From assembly GCF_014705945.2 (NCBI RefSeq), contig NZ_CP061538.1, positions 1,550,001 through 1,614,000 on the forward strand: a stretch of DNA of 64,000 nucleotides, given 5' to 3'. Shown here in pieces: positions 7,457 through 15,550 of the stretch (within the stretch, counting starts at the first letter, position 1; every line of letters begins with the position of its first letter). The translations under genes and the position numbers were made by a program. Below the pieces are notes generated by a model that saw only the letters and a list, made by a program, of their open reading frames with translations, searched no databases and had not been told where the DNA came from. This DNA comes from Rothia amarae (GTDB taxonomy: Bacteria; Actinomycetota; Actinomycetes; Actinomycetales; Micrococcaceae).

Positions 7457-7541
7457 TTTGTACCAGATAGCGCACACTGTACTGGGAAAATTTCTGGTAC
7501 CTCGTGCAATATCTGGTACTTAGTCTGCTATCTGGTACAAA
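7457..7541. repeat. Phased TCTGGTAC repeats enclosed by a 14-bp inverted repeat
   Basis: TCTGGTAC occurs at 7493-7500, 7512-7519 and 7531-7538, exactly 19 bp apart, and in the opposite direction (GTACCAGA) at 7460-7467. The outermost copies belong to a perfect 14-bp inverted repeat, TTTGTACCAGATAG at 7457-7470 and its complement at 7528-7541. Nineteen-base spacing is close to two helical turns, as in operator or iteron arrays. No replication or partition gene adjoins it. Confidence 0.65.
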
Positions 7542-7562
7542 CTGCTTATTTCATAGGATGGG

Positions 7563-7680
7563 AATGCCGAACAAGCACAGCAGTAAGGTGAACTGGCTGG
7601 GTCTGGCATGAATCGCCTTTGCGAGCGCCAGCGAGCCAGGCGAGAAGGTTAGTTCACCGTTGCTGTGCTTGTTCGGCATC
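7563..7680. repeat. Long inverted repeat downstream of pyc
   Basis: The arms at 7563-7594 and 7651-7680 share TGCCGAACAAGCACAGCA and GGTGAACT with a few mismatches. They enclose ~56 bases rich in short GCGAGC/CCAGCGAG motifs. The transcript of pyc (minus strand) would read into it, so it may serve as a terminator or 3' stabiliser. It may also be a mobile palindromic repeat. Confidence 0.6.
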
Positions 7681-7687
7681 AAAAGAA

Positions 7688-7703
7688 CCTTATGAATAAG
7701 CTC
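7688..7703. repeat. Solitary end similar to the IS terminal repeat
   Basis: CCTTATGAATAAG matches 13 consecutive bases of the IS5-type inverted repeat at 5295-5314, then CTC follows with one base missing. It lies one base short of the pyc stop codon. It is probably a relic of a related element. Confidence 0.5.
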
Positions 7704-7704
7704 C

Positions 7705-10700
7705 CTAGTCCGTCTTCAGCACCAGCAGCAGATCTCCGCCCTGTACCTGAGCGACGTCGTCAAACACCACGCGTTCAACGGTGCCGCCAATCGGCGAGGT
7801 GATTGAGGCTTCCATCTTCATCGCTTCGATGGTTGCTACCTGGTCACCAGCAGAAATCTTATCGCCGACCTTAGCGGTAACGGTCACGCCTCCTGCAAAT
7901 GGAGCTGAGATATGACCCTTATTTGAAGGATCTGCTTTTTCTGCTTCCTTCACATTTGATTCAACCGAGTTATCGCGAACTTCCACGGTGCGTGACTGCC
8001 CGTTCAGGGTGCAAATCACGTGACGAATACCCTTAGAGTCAGGCTCGGAAATCGCCTGCAGGGTGGCAATCAAACGCACGCCCCTACCGAGGGAAATCAC
8101 GTGTTCACGGTTTTCCATCATGCCGTAGAGGAAGTCGCGGGTGTGCAGAATGGAAACGTCGCCAAATTCTTCACGTACCGCTTCAAACTCGCGGGTTGGT
8201 GCAGGGAACAGCAAGCGGTTCAACGTGGCGCGGCGGATTTCCGAATCGCCCAGGAGAGCCTGGCGGTCTTCATCAGACAGCTCATTCACACCGGGCTTGG
8301 ACAGCTTACGGCCCTCCAGCGCCTTTGTGCGGAAAGGCTCAGGCCAGCCGGCGGGCGGAGTGCCCAGCTCGCCGTTGAGGAAGCCAATCACCGAGTCGGG
8401 AATATCGAAGCTCTGCGGATTCTTCTCAAATTCTTCAGGGTCAACTCCCATGCCCACTAGTTGCAGAGCGAGGTCGCCTACTACCTTGGACGACGGCGTC
8501 ACCTTCACAATATGGCCGAGCATGCGGTCAGCGGCGGCGTACATATCCTCAATCGCCTCAAAGCGATCCGCCAAGCCCAAAGCGGTTGCCTGCGCACGCA
8601 GGTTGGATAGCTGTCCGCCGGGAATCTCGTGGTTGTACACGCGACCTGTCGGCGAGGTCAGGCCGTTCTCGAACGGCTTGTAAATCTTACGCACTGCTTC
8701 CCAATAGGGTTCGAGCGAAAGAACCGCATCCAAATCAATCTCAGGCTCACGAGCGTTGCCATCCATAGCAGCAACGAATGCGGAGAACGAAGGCTGCGAG
8801 GTAGTACCTGCCATGGTTGCAGTAGCGACGTCGACGGCGTCCACTCCCGCTTCAACAGCGGCAAGCAGCGTTCCTACCTGTCCCCCGGCAGTATCGTGGG
8901 TGTGCAGGTGAACCGGCAAGTCGAAACGGTCGCGCAGAGCAGTCACCAGCTGGCGAGCTGCTTCGGGGCGCAAAAGTCCCGCCATGTCCTTGATAGCCAG
9001 AATGTGTGCACCGGCGTCCACAATTTGCTGAGCCAAATCGAGGTAGTAATCGAGGGTGTAGACCTTCTCGTTGGGGTCAAGCAGATTACCCGAGTAGCAC
9101 AAAGCCACTTCGGCAACGGCAGTGCCTGTCTTACGAACAGCCTCAATAGCCGGAGTCATCTGTGAAACGTCGTTGAGCGCATCGAAGATACGGAAAATAT
9201 CGACGCCCGTTTCGGCAGCTTCTTTCACGAACGCGTCGGTTACCTCAACCGGGTAGGGAGTATAACCCACCGTATTGCGACCGCGCAGAAGCATCTGAAT
9301 CGGAATGTTAGGCATAGCCTCACGTAGATAGCGCAGGCGTTCCCAAGGGTCTTCGGAGAGGAAGCGCAGAGCCACATCATAGGTTGCACCGCCCCATGCC
9401 TCAATCGAGAAGATATTGGGGGTTACGTGAGCCACTGCAGGAGCTGCCGCCAGTAAATCACGAGTACGGACGCGCGTTGCAAGAAGCGATTGGTGAGCAT
9501 CGCGGAACGTCGTATCGGTGACTGCCACAGGCTTGTACTCGCGCAAAGCCTTGGCGAATCCCTCGGGACCCAGCTCCTGTAGCTTCTTGCGCCAACCGGC
9601 AGGAGGCTCATGGTTAGATGAATCGAAGGGGGTACGGAAGGGTTCTTCTACCTTATCCCCAGGGTAACGAGGGAGCTTTTGACGGGGGTCAGGTCCTTCA
9701 ATCCGAGGACCGTTCGGCTGATTCACCGTTACGTTAGCAAGGTACTGTAGTGCCTTTGTGCCCTTATCCCCCAGCGGCTTTTTGTTGACCAGCTCAGGGT
9801 GTTCGTCAATGAACGGCGTGGAAACATCGCCCGAACGGAATGTGGGGTCTTCCAACACAGCCTGCAGGAACGGAATATTAGTTGCGACGCCGCGTATACG
9901 GAATTCCGCCAACGCCCGCTGGGCACGCTGCACCGCTGCGGGGAAGGTACGACCGCGGCAGGTAAGCTTCACCAGCATGGAGTCAAAGTGCGGGGAAATC
10001 TGAGCACCGGTGTAGACGGTGCCACCGTCCAAACGAATGCCAGAGCCACCGGCGGAGCGGTAGTAGGTTACCTTGCCGACGTCGGGGCGGAAGCCGTTGG
10101 CAGGATCTTCGGTGGTAATACGACATTGAAGAGCGGCACCGCGCACATGGAGTTCGTCTTGGCGGATGCCCAAATCTTCGAGGGTTTCGCCTGCCGCAAT
10201 GCGCATCTGCGACTGCACAATATCGACGTCGGTGACTTCTTCGGTGACGGTATGTTCCACCTGCACGCGCGGGTTCATCTCAATAAAGACGTGCTGACCA
10301 GCGCGTTCACCGGCGGTATCAACCAAGAATTCCACGGTGCCGGCGTTCTGGTAACCCAGTTCTTTGGCGAATTTAACCGCATCGCGGAAGAGCGCCTGAC
10401 GGATTTCTTCGTCAAGGTTCGGCGCTGGTGCAATTTCCACAACTTTCTGGTGGCGGCGCTGCAGCGAACAATCGCGTTCAAAGAGGTGCACGATGTTGCC
10501 TTCGTTATCCGCCAGAATCTGCACCTCAATGTGACGAGGGCGCAGTACAGCTTGTTCCAAGAAGACGGTAGCGTCGCCAAAAGCTGTGTCTGCCTCACGC
10601 ATGGCAGCAGCCAGTGCATCGGGCAAAGCCTCACGGGTCTCCACACGGCGCATACCGCGACCGCCACCACCGGCAACAGCCTTAACGAAGACGGGGAAAC

Positions 10701-11154
10701 CGATCTTGTCTGCCTCAGCGATCAGGTAGTCAGTGTCGGTGGAAGGTTCCGAAGAATTCAACACAGGAATTCCGGCTCGGCGCGCGGCTTTGAGCGCTTC
10801 CACCTTATTGCCTGCTAGTTCTAGCACTTCGGGAGCTGGACCGATGAAGGTGATGTTGTTTTCAGCCGCTGCACGGGCTAAATCGGGGTTTTCCGAAAGA
10901 AATCCATATCCGGGATAAATGGCATCTGCACCGGCTTCTTTGGCAATGCGGATAATCTCATCAATATCCAGGTAGGCGCGAACGGGGTGCCCTTCTTCGC
11001 CGATTGGGTAAGCTTCGTCCGCCTGCTGGCGGTGAATCGAATGGCGGTCTTCGTAAGGGAAGACGCCGACAGTCTTTGCGCCTAATTCATAGGCAGCTCG
11101 GTAAGCACGAACGGCAATTTCACCGCGGTTTGCTACAAGAACTTTTTCAAACAT
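7705..11154 (-). CDS. pyc: Pyruvate carboxylase
   Basis: This 1149-residue cytoplasmic enzyme converts pyruvate, bicarbonate and ATP to oxaloacetate to refill the TCA cycle. Domains in order: biotin carboxylase (~1-460; starts VLVANRGEIAVR, with the ATP-grasp GGGGRGMR loop and HIEVQ), carboxyltransferase (~540-820; TDTTFRDAHQSLLATR, metal-binding DATFRD-like Asp and HLHTHDT), the PYC tetramerisation region, and a biotinyl domain with EAMKM, the biotin-bearing Lys being about residue 1113. Length is normal for single-chain PYC. It is transcribed alone; 306 bp separate it from the next gene, which is divergent. The stop codon adjoins a repeat-rich tract and an IS-end-like sequence. Confidence 0.97.
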   Translation of the reverse strand: MFEKVLVANRGEIAVRAYRAAYELGAKTVGVFPYEDRHSIHRQQADEAYPIGEEGHPVRAYLDIDEIIRIAKEAGADAIYPGYGFLSENPDLARAAAENNITFIGPAPEVLELAGNKVEALKAARRAGIPVLNSSEPSTDTDYLIAEADKIGFPVFVKAVAGGGGRGMRRVETREALPDALAAAMREADTAFGDATVFLEQAVLRPRHIEVQILADNEGNIVHLFERDCSLQRRHQKVVEIAPAPNLDEEIRQALFRDAVKFAKELGYQNAGTVEFLVDTAGERAGQHVFIEMNPRVQVEHTVTEEVTDVDIVQSQMRIAAGETLEDLGIRQDELHVRGAALQCRITTEDPANGFRPDVGKVTYYRSAGGSGIRLDGGTVYTGAQISPHFDSMLVKLTCRGRTFPAAVQRAQRALAEFRIRGVATNIPFLQAVLEDPTFRSGDVSTPFIDEHPELVNKKPLGDKGTKALQYLANVTVNQPNGPRIEGPDPRQKLPRYPGDKVEEPFRTPFDSSNHEPPAGWRKKLQELGPEGFAKALREYKPVAVTDTTFRDAHQSLLATRVRTRDLLAAAPAVAHVTPNIFSIEAWGGATYDVALRFLSEDPWERLRYLREAMPNIPIQMLLRGRNTVGYTPYPVEVTDAFVKEAAETGVDIFRIFDALNDVSQMTPAIEAVRKTGTAVAEVALCYSGNLLDPNEKVYTLDYYLDLAQQIVDAGAHILAIKDMAGLLRPEAARQLVTALRDRFDLPVHLHTHDTAGGQVGTLLAAVEAGVDAVDVATATMAGTTSQPSFSAFVAAMDGNAREPEIDLDAVLSLEPYWEAVRKIYKPFENGLTSPTGRVYNHEIPGGQLSNLRAQATALGLADRFEAIEDMYAAADRMLGHIVKVTPSSKVVGDLALQLVGMGVDPEEFEKNPQSFDIPDSVIGFLNGELGTPPAGWPEPFRTKALEGRKLSKPGVNELSDEDRQALLGDSEIRRATLNRLLFPAPTREFEAVREEFGDVSILHTRDFLYGMMENREHVISLGRGVRLIATLQAISEPDSKGIRHVICTLNGQSRTVEVRDNSVESNVKEAEKADPSNKGHISAPFAGGVTVTAKVGDKISAGDQVATIEAMKMEASITSPIGGTVERVVFDDVAQVQGGDLLLVLKTD

Positions 11155-11460
11155 AGAAATGTGTTCCTCTCAGTCTCAGAAAGTTGGTAGAGACAAGACA
11201 CACGCCAGTGTGCCGCATTACTAATACCGTAAACCATCAGTACTTGTATCTACGTATTGGTCAACTCAATAGTTCATAAAGTGGAAATATTTATCTTCAA
11301 TCAGCTTTTGATTTGAATAGTTCGGGAAAAATCTGGAGAAATTATCACTGAATTGGGGACTAAGGTTGCCTAAGAGTTACGACGAGATTCGATAGCATTA
11401 CTTAAAGCTTTTTCGGTTTACGTCGAGCATTCGCACACGATTTATTGGGGGACCAATTTC
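11155..11460. other. Divergent intergenic region pyc / ParA-like gene
   Basis: The 306 bp must contain both promoters. It is more AT-rich than its neighbours, particularly around 11250-11350. I see no RNA gene or clear palindrome. GGGGGAC at ~11446-11452 is a plausible ribosome site for the ATG at 11461. Confidence 0.5.
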
Positions 11461-12540
11461 ATGCCTCTTTTGGTGAGTATCAGCAGCCTCAAAGGGGGCG
11501 TAGGCAAAACATCGGTCACTCTAGGACTAGCTTCAGCAGCCCTTGCCGCAGACATGCGTGTTCTAGTGGTCGATATGGACCCCCACGGTGACGCCAGCAC
11601 CGGCCTGGCTGTCGAAGACGGCGGAACCGACGTCGGCACCATGCTTTCCCGTCCCAAGAAATTTACTCTCTCTGAAGAAATAGTCCCCTCCGGATGGAAT
11701 GCTCTAGCAGAAAAAGCAGTCATGGAACGCCAGCTTCAAAATGAGGCGGAAGACTTCGCTGAGGATGACGAAGAGCCAGATACCGAAGACCCGGCAGAAG
11801 ATGCGGTAGATACTGCAGAGGGATCAGCGATTGATGCTGACTCCCGCGCTGAAGAAGACGGGGAGTCTAACTACGACGAGCTGGATGAAGGCTACGAGTA
11901 CGTTACCGAAGACACTTCCGCTGTAGAGGTGGAATACGAAGACGAAACCGCGAATCCCGACCTAGACACCGATAGCGTTGATGAACACCAAGAACTCACC
12001 AATCCTGCTAGATCCCGCTGTGGCTCAGTAGATGTGGTGCGCGGTTCAGCGGCAACCACAGGGCTCGAATCACTGACTTTGAAGAAAGCTCTCCCCCGTC
12101 TCCGTCAGCTTCTCGATGGTGAAGTAGAAGACTACGACCTCGTGCTCATTGACTGCCCGCCCACTCTTGGCAGGCTCACCTCTATGGCATGGGCAGCATC
12201 TGACCGCGTGATTTCTATTGCAGAGCCATCGCTGTTCTCCGTTGCAGGTACAGAGCGAACCCTTCGCGCCATTGCCCGGTTCGAACAAAATTCTGAGTAT
12301 TCGGTGGGTGCGGCATCCGTCGTCATCAATAAGGTGCAGGATAACAACCCCGAGCATAACTACCGCATTGAAGAAATGACTACCCTCTTTGGCGAGCTGG
12401 TAGCTATCCCCTCACTCCCCGAGTTCGAGTCTTTCCAGCGTATTCAGGGTTCTGCCTACCCCGTACATTTCTGGCCTGAGCCCGCAGCGCAAGACTTTGC
12501 TCAGAAGCTGACTGACCTTCTCGAAGGCTTGCTGAACTAA
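11461..12540 (+). CDS. ParA/MinD-like ATPase with an internal acidic insert
   Basis: The ends are a typical ParA fold: deviant Walker A KGGVGKTS at residues 11-18, VVDMDPHGDAS, Walker B region VLIDCPPTLGRLT, and a C-terminal SVVINKVQ segment. At residues ~94-178 a stretch made largely of Glu and Asp, with several Tyr, interrupts the fold between PSGWNA and VDVVRGS, where relatives have a short loop. The total of 359 residues is about 100 longer than usual. No ParB is adjacent, and a second, ordinary parA lies at 53314-54174, so this is probably an orphan ATPase. The neighbouring MerR/FtsR/GarA genes point to growth or division control, but that is context only. Confidence 0.8.
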   Translation: MPLLVSISSLKGGVGKTSVTLGLASAALAADMRVLVVDMDPHGDASTGLAVEDGGTDVGTMLSRPKKFTLSEEIVPSGWNALAEKAVMERQLQNEAEDFAEDDEEPDTEDPAEDAVDTAEGSAIDADSRAEEDGESNYDELDEGYEYVTEDTSAVEVEYEDETANPDLDTDSVDEHQELTNPARSRCGSVDVVRGSAATTGLESLTLKKALPRLRQLLDGEVEDYDLVLIDCPPTLGRLTSMAWAASDRVISIAEPSLFSVAGTERTLRAIARFEQNSEYSVGAASVVINKVQDNNPEHNYRIEEMTTLFGELVAIPSLPEFESFQRIQGSAYPVHFWPEPAAQDFAQKLTDLLEGLLN

Positions 12541-12550
12541 ACAGGCTCAC

Positions 12551-12583
12551 AAAAATGACCCCGAGGAATCGGGGTCATTTTTT
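12551..12583. terminator. Bidirectional terminator between convergent genes
   Basis: AAAAATGACCCCG and CGGGGTCATTTTTT flank a 5-7 base loop and supply a T-run in both directions. It separates the convergent ParA-like gene and MerR gene. Confidence 0.85.
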
Positions 12584-12604
12584 CATTGTCAAGTTTTTCA
12601 ATTT

Positions 12605-13285
12605 TTAAGAGCCATATGCTGCTTTTTGAACGCGACGAGCGTGCAGCTCATCTTGTATTTCAGTTTCATCCACGCTCTGGGTACTCTCGCCCGGCAGCTT
12701 TGCCAAGTTAGTCTCTAGTTCGCGCCAGACGCGGCCGATAGCGATACCAAATACACCCTGACCAGCCTGCACCAAATCAATGACTTCATTGGGTGAGGTG
12801 CATTCGTAGACTGATATGCCATCGCTCATCAAGGTAATACCCGAAAGATCTTCTACCCCGCGAGTGCGCAGATGCTCCACCGAGGTACGGATTTGCTGCA
12901 AAGACACGCCGGTATCGAGTAAGCGCTTCACAATTTTCAACACGAGAACGTCGCGGAAAGAATAAAGACGCTGAGAACCCGAACCCGATGCAGAACGCAC
13001 CGTGGGAGTAACCAGCTTGGTACGAGCCCAATAATCAAGCTGACGGTAAGTAATACCGGCAGCCTTGCATGCGGTGGGACCTCGATAACCAAGATTTTCA
13101 TCCACCAAAGACAGCGAATCGGTAAAGAGGACGCCCTGCTCTCCCTGAGGAGGTTCGGTAGGCATCACGGCATCAAACCCCAAAAGAGGCTGATCCATCG
13201 GCACTGCGGCGAAACCGGTAGCGGAGTTCAATGGACGAACCGATGAGGCCGAGCGTGCAGAGCCGGCGTTCTCGTTAGCTACCAT
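12605..13285 (-). CDS. mcdR: MerR-family regulator, McdR/Rv1830 type
   Basis: The 226-residue protein has an N-terminal ~65-residue low-complexity lead, then a MerR winged-helix domain (GPTACKAAGITYRQLDYWAR, SQRLYSFRDVLVLKIVKRL) and a C-terminal part with GISVYECTSPNEVIDLVQAG. The absence of Cys-rich metal sites argues against a metal sensor. Gene order matches the mycobacterial garA (Rv1827)-Rv1828-Rv1830 block, where the Rv1830 protein acts as a cell-division regulator; orthology is inferred from order and sequence style. The DUF151 gene that lies between the two in mycobacteria is absent here. Confidence 0.75.
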   Translation of the reverse strand: MVANENAGSARSASSVRPLNSATGFAAVPMDQPLLGFDAVMPTEPPQGEQGVLFTDSLSLVDENLGYRGPTACKAAGITYRQLDYWARTKLVTPTVRSASGSGSQRLYSFRDVLVLKIVKRLLDTGVSLQQIRTSVEHLRTRGVEDLSGITLMSDGISVYECTSPNEVIDLVQAGQGVFGIAIGRVWRELETNLAKLPGESTQSVDETEIQDELHARRVQKAAYGS

Positions 13286-13475
13286 GTGGTGATCCTAACC
13301 GTAGTGTAAACAGGGACTCTAGCAATAATACCGCCATGGCAACGCAATCCTCGGTTAATCCGGGGTGCACCTGATGGAATATTGCTGTTTTTAAATTCTG
13401 AATGCGGCATCTCTGCCGCATTCAGGACTCCTTAGCTTAACACGCGCAGGAGTGGTTTTAAAAGAAATTGCAGGT

Positions 13476-14261
13476 TTAGAAGCTGGGCATTGACGATGCA
13501 ACCAGTGCCATGTGAAGCCGCAAGCATAGCTGGGCGATTTCCGACGCGCGGGCTGCCGCTTTCGCCTGGGAATCTTCGTCTTTTCTCGAAGCCAGCGGAG
13601 CTACAGCGGTCTCAACCAAACCGACTTCTCGCTCTGCAGCCGCTCTAAACTGGCGCAGATGACGAGGCTGGATACCGTGGGAGGTCAGCTCGGAACAAAC
13701 ACGGGTGACCACGACGTCGTAGTCGTCGTAGACACCGTTATTTTCCCGAATCAGCCCAAAGTTAATCAGTTCCCTCAATAGAGGCATATCTACCTCAGCA
13801 GCTGCAGAGAGCTCACGCAAAGTATAGGTGGCACCGCTGTCTTTGATGCTTGCCAGCGGAGAATCAGACAGGGCAGGCTGAGACTCAGCTGATTCCTGAG
13901 ACGGAGCAGTCTCAGATGGCGACGTAGACGCCGGCTCAGGCCCCACTGCAACTTCATGCAAAGTGTTGGATTCCACCAGCTCTTTGATAACTTTTAGTGG
14001 CAGGTACCGATCCCGTTGCAGTAGAAGAATCAGCCGGAGCTGCTCAACGTCTGCAGCAGAATACTTGCGGTAACCGGTATTTGTACGCTGCGGGTGTACC
14101 AATCCTCGGTCCTCCAAGAAACGAATCTTGGAAGCGCTAATGCCGGGAAAATCGACATCTAAAGCACTGAGAACTTGCCCAATGGTTTTGTCCTTAGCCG
14201 CTTTAATCTGAGATTCCTCAGTCCCCTCTTTTTCTTGCTGAGTTTCTGAGAATTCAGACAT
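13476..14261 (-). CDS. ftsR: MerR-family cell-division regulator FtsR (Rv1828 type)
   Basis: The 261-residue protein has the hallmark N-terminus of the FtsR group: IGQVLSALDVDFPGISASKI, RFLEDRGLVHP, TGYRKYSAADVEQLRLILLL, QRDRYLPLKVI. In Corynebacterium, FtsR activates ftsZ. The middle (residues ~105-140) is a Ser/Glu/Pro-rich linker and a C-terminal effector-like domain follows. Its ATG overlaps the garA stop by one base (TAATG), so translation is coupled with the FHA protein. The N-terminal ~20 residues are Glu/Gln/Lys-rich. Confidence 0.85.
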   Translation of the reverse strand: MSEFSETQQEKEGTEESQIKAAKDKTIGQVLSALDVDFPGISASKIRFLEDRGLVHPQRTNTGYRKYSAADVEQLRLILLLQRDRYLPLKVIKELVESNTLHEVAVGPEPASTSPSETAPSQESAESQPALSDSPLASIKDSGATYTLRELSAAAEVDMPLLRELINFGLIRENNGVYDDYDVVVTRVCSELTSHGIQPRHLRQFRAAAEREVGLVETAVAPLASRKDEDSQAKAAARASEIAQLCLRLHMALVASSMPSF

Positions 14262-14713
14262 TATTTGCCGGTGCCCAAGAAGAACGAGAAGTGGAACTTA
14301 CCGATGTTAATTTGCGATCCGTTCTGCAGATATGCGTTATCTACACGGTCACCATTCACATAAGTACCGTTCAGAGAATTATTATCAATCAATTCAAAAG
14401 TACCGGCGTTGGGCAAGAAAGCTGCGTGCTGGCGAGATACAGTGACGTCGTTCAGGTAAACGTCTGAGTTGGGGCTACGACCAGCTACGATAGGCTTGAC
14501 GGCGCCGGTCTCATCCGTTTCAATATTCAGCAAGAAACGTGCACCGCGAAGTTCACCGTTCGTACCAATCAGCAAAGCTGACCCCTCGGGAAGAGTCGCA
14601 ATAGCGGCTAGCTCCTCCTGGGTAGGTGCGTAGGCAGGCTGCCCGCCAAGCTGCGCATTCGCAGCAATAGCAGTCAGAGCAGATGTTTGGGGGTGAGCCT
14701 CGTTATTGGGCAT
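14261..14713 (-). CDS. garA: FHA-domain protein, GarA/OdhI type
   Basis: The 150-residue protein carries a C-terminal FHA domain: GRSPNSDVYLNDVTVSRQHA and the NNSLNGTYVNGDRV loop that binds phosphothreonine. GarA/OdhI proteins inhibit 2-oxoglutarate dehydrogenase and act on glutamate metabolism, switched by phosphorylation of an N-terminal ETTS motif. I do not find ETTS here: the N-terminus reads NNEAHPQTSALTAIA. It lies upstream of ftsR with a 1-base overlap, the usual actinobacterial pairing. Function as a metabolic switch is inferred from the family. Confidence 0.8.
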   Translation of the reverse strand: MPNNEAHPQTSALTAIAANAQLGGQPAYAPTQEELAAIATLPEGSALLIGTNGELRGARFLLNIETDETGAVKPIVAGRSPNSDVYLNDVTVSRQHAAFLPNAGTFELIDNNSLNGTYVNGDRVDNAYLQNGSQINIGKFHFSFFLGTGK

Positions 14714-14872
14714 CTATACTTCCTCAATGAAATAACGCACCCTCATAAGGCAAAAAGCCAGGATGCGGCAGGATTTTAGGGATTTTCAATGGTCACGAAT
14801 CGGTAAACATTGAAGCTCTCGTCCAATCTTAGCCAGTAAGTCTCAATCTTGCATAGAATTATTCAGATTTAA

Positions 14873-14912
14873 GCAAAAAAATTACCGGCTGCTCCAAAGA
14901 GCAGCCGGTAAT
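14873..14912 (-). terminator. Terminator of gcvH
   Basis: ATTACCGGCTGCTC (14881-14894) pairs perfectly with GAGCAGCCGGTAAT (14899-14912). On the minus strand a run of T residues follows (14874-14880 reads as A on the plus strand). Confidence 0.85.
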
Positions 14913-14927
14913 TACAGCTCTAGGGGA

Positions 14928-15314
14928 TTAGCCGATTTCAGCTTTGTAACCCTCTGCATCCAAAAGACCTTCAAGTTCTGCCTCATCTGCAGGCTTAACC
15001 TCGATGAGCCAGCCCTCGCCATAAGGATCAGAGTTAACCAGTGCTGCGTCGTCTTCCAAGGCCTCGTTAATCTTTACAACCTCACCATTGATGGGTGCAA
15101 AAAGATCTGAAACAGACTTAGTGGACTCAACCTCACCGAAGCTTTCGTTAGCTTCGAGGGAGTCGCCAACCTCAGGAAGATCAACATAAACGACGTCACC
15201 CAAGGAATCCTGTGCGTGGTCGGTAATACCGATACGAACGGTACCCTCGTCGGTGAGGCTGGTAACCCATTCGTGTTCAGCAGTGTAAGAAAGATTTGCG
15301 GGTACTTCGCTCAT
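14928..15314 (-). CDS. gcvH: Glycine cleavage system H protein
   Basis: The 128-residue lipoyl carrier shuttles the aminomethyl group between the P, T and L proteins. The lipoylated Lys is residue 66 in EVESTKSVSD, and the flanking GDVVYVDLPEVG and YGEGWLIEV segments are typical. Size is normal. It is a single-gene unit: no gcvP or gcvT is next to it, so the other subunits must lie elsewhere. The terminator directly follows. Confidence 0.95.
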   Translation of the reverse strand: MSEVPANLSYTAEHEWVTSLTDEGTVRIGITDHAQDSLGDVVYVDLPEVGDSLEANESFGEVESTKSVSDLFAPINGEVVKINEALEDDAALVNSDPYGEGWLIEVKPADEAELEGLLDAEGYKAEIG

Positions 15315-15456
15315 AATGGCTTTCCTTTCAAATGCGTGCGGTAGCCCTCTTCATAAGCGGCCGAGCGCACGATGCTATGGAGTAAATCCTGCGTGCAAAG
15401 AGGCAAACGCTCAATAGCGATTACGCTCACATTTAGTATCTCATATTTGCCGGGGC

Positions 15457-15530
15457 CTCGTGCACTTCACGATTCAAAGTGCACGAGATGTTTAAGGTAA
15501 GGAGGTAACCCCCGGCGAGGTTACCTCCTT
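15457..15530. repeat. Two adjacent hairpins between gcvH and putA
   Basis: CTCGTGCACTT (15457-15467) pairs with AAGTGCACGAG (15477-15487); AAGGAGGTAACC (15499-15510) pairs with GGTTACCTCCTT (15519-15530). They follow putA on the minus strand, but no T-run is seen, so a terminator role is uncertain. The second hairpin happens to contain a ribosome-binding-like GGAGGT. Confidence 0.5.
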
Positions 15531-15550
15531 CATTTACTCAGCTCTTACCC

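Noticed and set aside
7457-7541. A CRISPR array at the phased TCTGGTAC repeats
   Set aside because: The units are only 8 bp with 11-bp gaps and one copy is inverted; no cas genes are present anywhere in the window.
9799-10818. A 339-residue open frame opposite pyc
   Set aside because: It lies wholly antisense to a clear pyruvate carboxylase gene and has no family features; long shadow frames are expected at this codon bias.
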